NCBI RefSeq assembly: GCF_002929745.1
Contig: NZ_PJIQ01000001.1
Span: 298,850-362,849, forward strand
Direction of reading: 5' to 3'
Length of the DNA stretch: 64,000 nucleotides
Origin: Arthrobacter sp. B1805
GTDB taxonomy: Bacteria > Actinomycetota > Actinomycetes > Actinomycetales > Micrococcaceae
Shown: positions 62,778 to 64,000 of the stretch, in pieces
How positions within the stretch are numbered: the stretch's first letter is position 1
Layout of the letters: the number at the start of each line of letters is the position of its first letter
Program-made: the position numbers and the translations under genes
Notes under the pieces: model-generated
The model's database searches: none
What the model was told of the DNA's origin: nothing
Seen by the model: only the letters and a program-made list of their open reading frames with translations

Positions 62778-64000
62778 ATGGCAGCCACAGATTCCCGTCA
62801 GCAGCACATCGTCAGCACCCTCGTCGAAGCGCACCAGGACCTCATGAGCGTCGATCCGCTGGCCTTCCGGGCGAGATTCCGGAAGATGGCGGCGGATCCG
62901 TACGCCTTCTACCGTGGCAGCGCCTCGCTCTTCTACACCGACATGGCGACGCTCGACGATGCCTGGGCCGACGAGCGCACGGGCCGCGTGTGGATCCACG
63001 GTGACCTGCACGCGGAGAACTTCGGGACCTACATGAGCAACGAGGGAAGGCTCACGTTCGATGTCAACGATTTCGACGAGGCGTACGTGGGCCATTTCTC
63101 CTGGGACCTGCGCCGCTTCGTCGCCTCGCTGACGTTGCTCTGCTGGCAGAAGGCCCTGCCGTCGCAGGCGGTGAGGGACCTCGCGCGCATCTACCTCGAG
63201 GCGTACCTGGGGCGCGTCGAGGACTATGTGGACGACGAGCAGTCCGCGTTCGCCTTCGGTCTCGACAACACCGACGGCACCATCCATCACGTCCTGCAGC
63301 AGGCCCGGGCGGCACGGCGGACGCGCCTGCTCGACTCGCTCACGCTGATCGAGGACTACGAACGCCAGTTCCGCGACGACGGCACCATCCGGACGCTGGA
63401 CGACGGCGAGTACACCGAGGTGGCAGCAGCTTTCGACCACTATCTCGGCACCATTCCCGACAGCGAGCGCTCGCGCCGACGTGTGTTCTACCGGGTCAAG
63501 GGAATCGTCGGGAAGAAGGGCTTCGGTATCGGCAGCGCCGGCCTGCCGACGTACAACGTGCTGATCGAGGGTTTCGACGAGGCCCAGGAGAACGACATCA
63601 TCCTGACGATGAAGCAGTCGAACATCGCCGCACCCAGCCGCATCGTCCATGACGAGCGCGTCCGCAGCTACTTCAGGGACGACGGCCATCGCGCGGTCAT
63701 CAGCCAGCGATCCCTCCAGCCCCATACCGATCCCTTCCTCGGCTACACGACCATCCGCGGCGTCTCGTTCGTGGTCTCGGAGCTGTCGCCCTACAAGCGC
63801 GACCTCTCCTGGGAGGACCTGACGGAGCCGGAACAGATGGGGCCCGTACTCGAAGCGCTCGGGCAGGCTACCGCGAAGATCCATTGCTCGACGGACGAGG
63901 ACAGCGACCACGATCTCGTGCCGTTCCGCACCGAGACCGCGATCATCGCCGCTGTCGACCGCTCCCGTGCCGACTTCATCGAGGACATCATCGCTTTCGG
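62778..64000 (+). CDS. DUF2252 family protein (3' end beyond window)
   Basis: At least 407 residues and open to the last base of the window. RVWIHGDLHAENFGTYMS and DVNDFDEAYVGHFSWDLRRF are the DUF2252 family motifs, which resemble phosphotransferase (APH/kinase-like) active sites with HGDxHxxN and DxND. Likely a kinase-like enzyme of unknown substrate. ATG 62778 chosen. Confidence 0.86.
   Translation, partial: MAATDSRQQHIVSTLVEAHQDLMSVDPLAFRARFRKMAADPYAFYRGSASLFYTDMATLDDAWADERTGRVWIHGDLHAENFGTYMSNEGRLTFDVNDFDEAYVGHFSWDLRRFVASLTLLCWQKALPSQAVRDLARIYLEAYLGRVEDYVDDEQSAFAFGLDNTDGTIHHVLQQARAARRTRLLDSLTLIEDYERQFRDDGTIRTLDDGEYTEVAAAFDHYLGTIPDSERSRRRVFYRVKGIVGKKGFGIGSAGLPTYNVLIEGFDEAQENDIILTMKQSNIAAPSRIVHDERVRSYFRDDGHRAVISQRSLQPHTDPFLGYTTIRGVSFVVSELSPYKRDLSWEDLTEPEQMGPVLEALGQATAKIHCSTDEDSDHDLVPFRTETAIIAAVDRSRADFIEDIIAF

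Noticed and set aside
1-64000. CRISPR array, tRNA, rRNA, insertion sequence
   Set aside because: No regularly spaced direct repeats, no tRNA-like cloverleaf with conserved T-loop, no transposase-like protein and no terminal inverted repeats were recognised.

Overview
The window is very GC-rich, densely coding on both strands, and carries no tRNA, rRNA, CRISPR array, insertion sequence or transposase that I can see. Gene content suggests a high-GC actinobacterium, most like Arthrobacter and relatives (Micrococcaceae): an ECF41-type sigma factor, a single-cysteine (mycothiol-type) arsenate reductase, a YkoEDC thiamine transporter, DUF4235, DUF2200 and DUF2252 proteins, and many GTG/TTG starts with 4-base stop/start overlaps. 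The genus is an inference from family composition, not from a marker gene.

Layout. 1-1900: end of an Mrp Na+/H+ antiporter operon (mrpF partial, mrpG), an AAA/ABC-type ATPase and a stand-alone receiver protein. 1939-6915: a GntR regulator divergent from a MatC-type permease, a family III CoA transferase and a fused carboxyltransferase, which together look like uptake and CoA-dependent use of malonate or a similar dicarboxylate. 7035-12880: two small regulator-headed units, MerR/epimerase/membrane protein and MarR/membrane protein/FAD oxidoreductase/ECF41 sigma, the last with a matching candidate promoter. 12881-14880: a decayed stretch with a tiny membrane protein and a broken LytR-CpsA-Psr (LCP) gene. 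14877-25100: a BCCT transporter, a membrane protein, a frameshifted gene, then a minus-strand cluster with two MFS pumps, an NAD(P)-binding reductase, a flavin reductase, an FMN-dependent monooxygenase and a MerR regulator. Three copies of one operator-like sequence tie that cluster together.

25660-34650: DUF2200, a CNNM/CorC membrane protein, an MFS exporter, an operon of pterin dehydratase-VOC fusion, FAD monooxygenase and UBP-type zinc finger protein, a TetR gene with two matching operators, an SRPBCC protein, and small membrane proteins. 34750-37819: a TPP riboswitch, with a second hairpin covering the ribosome binding site, in front of ykoE-ykoD-ykoC. 37871-48142: an amino-acid ABC transporter, pabC, MFS, PAP2 phosphatase, a kinase-pabB fusion, a LysE exporter, a tyrosine phosphatase and a methyltransferase. 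48172-55120: MarR with an MMPL exporter, then a signalling block of small secreted protein, response regulator, histidine kinase, Hpt-like protein without its histidine, and a second response regulator. 55426-56993: a divergent ArgP/ArgO-like pair.

57358-62524 is an arsenic resistance island: an internally deleted arsC relic, an ArsO-like flavoprotein, a three-cysteine ArsC, ArsR, a one-cysteine ArsC and ArsB with an enlarged cytoplasmic loop. The arsR upstream region holds two nested inverted repeats with the same centre. A DUF2252 gene runs off the right edge.
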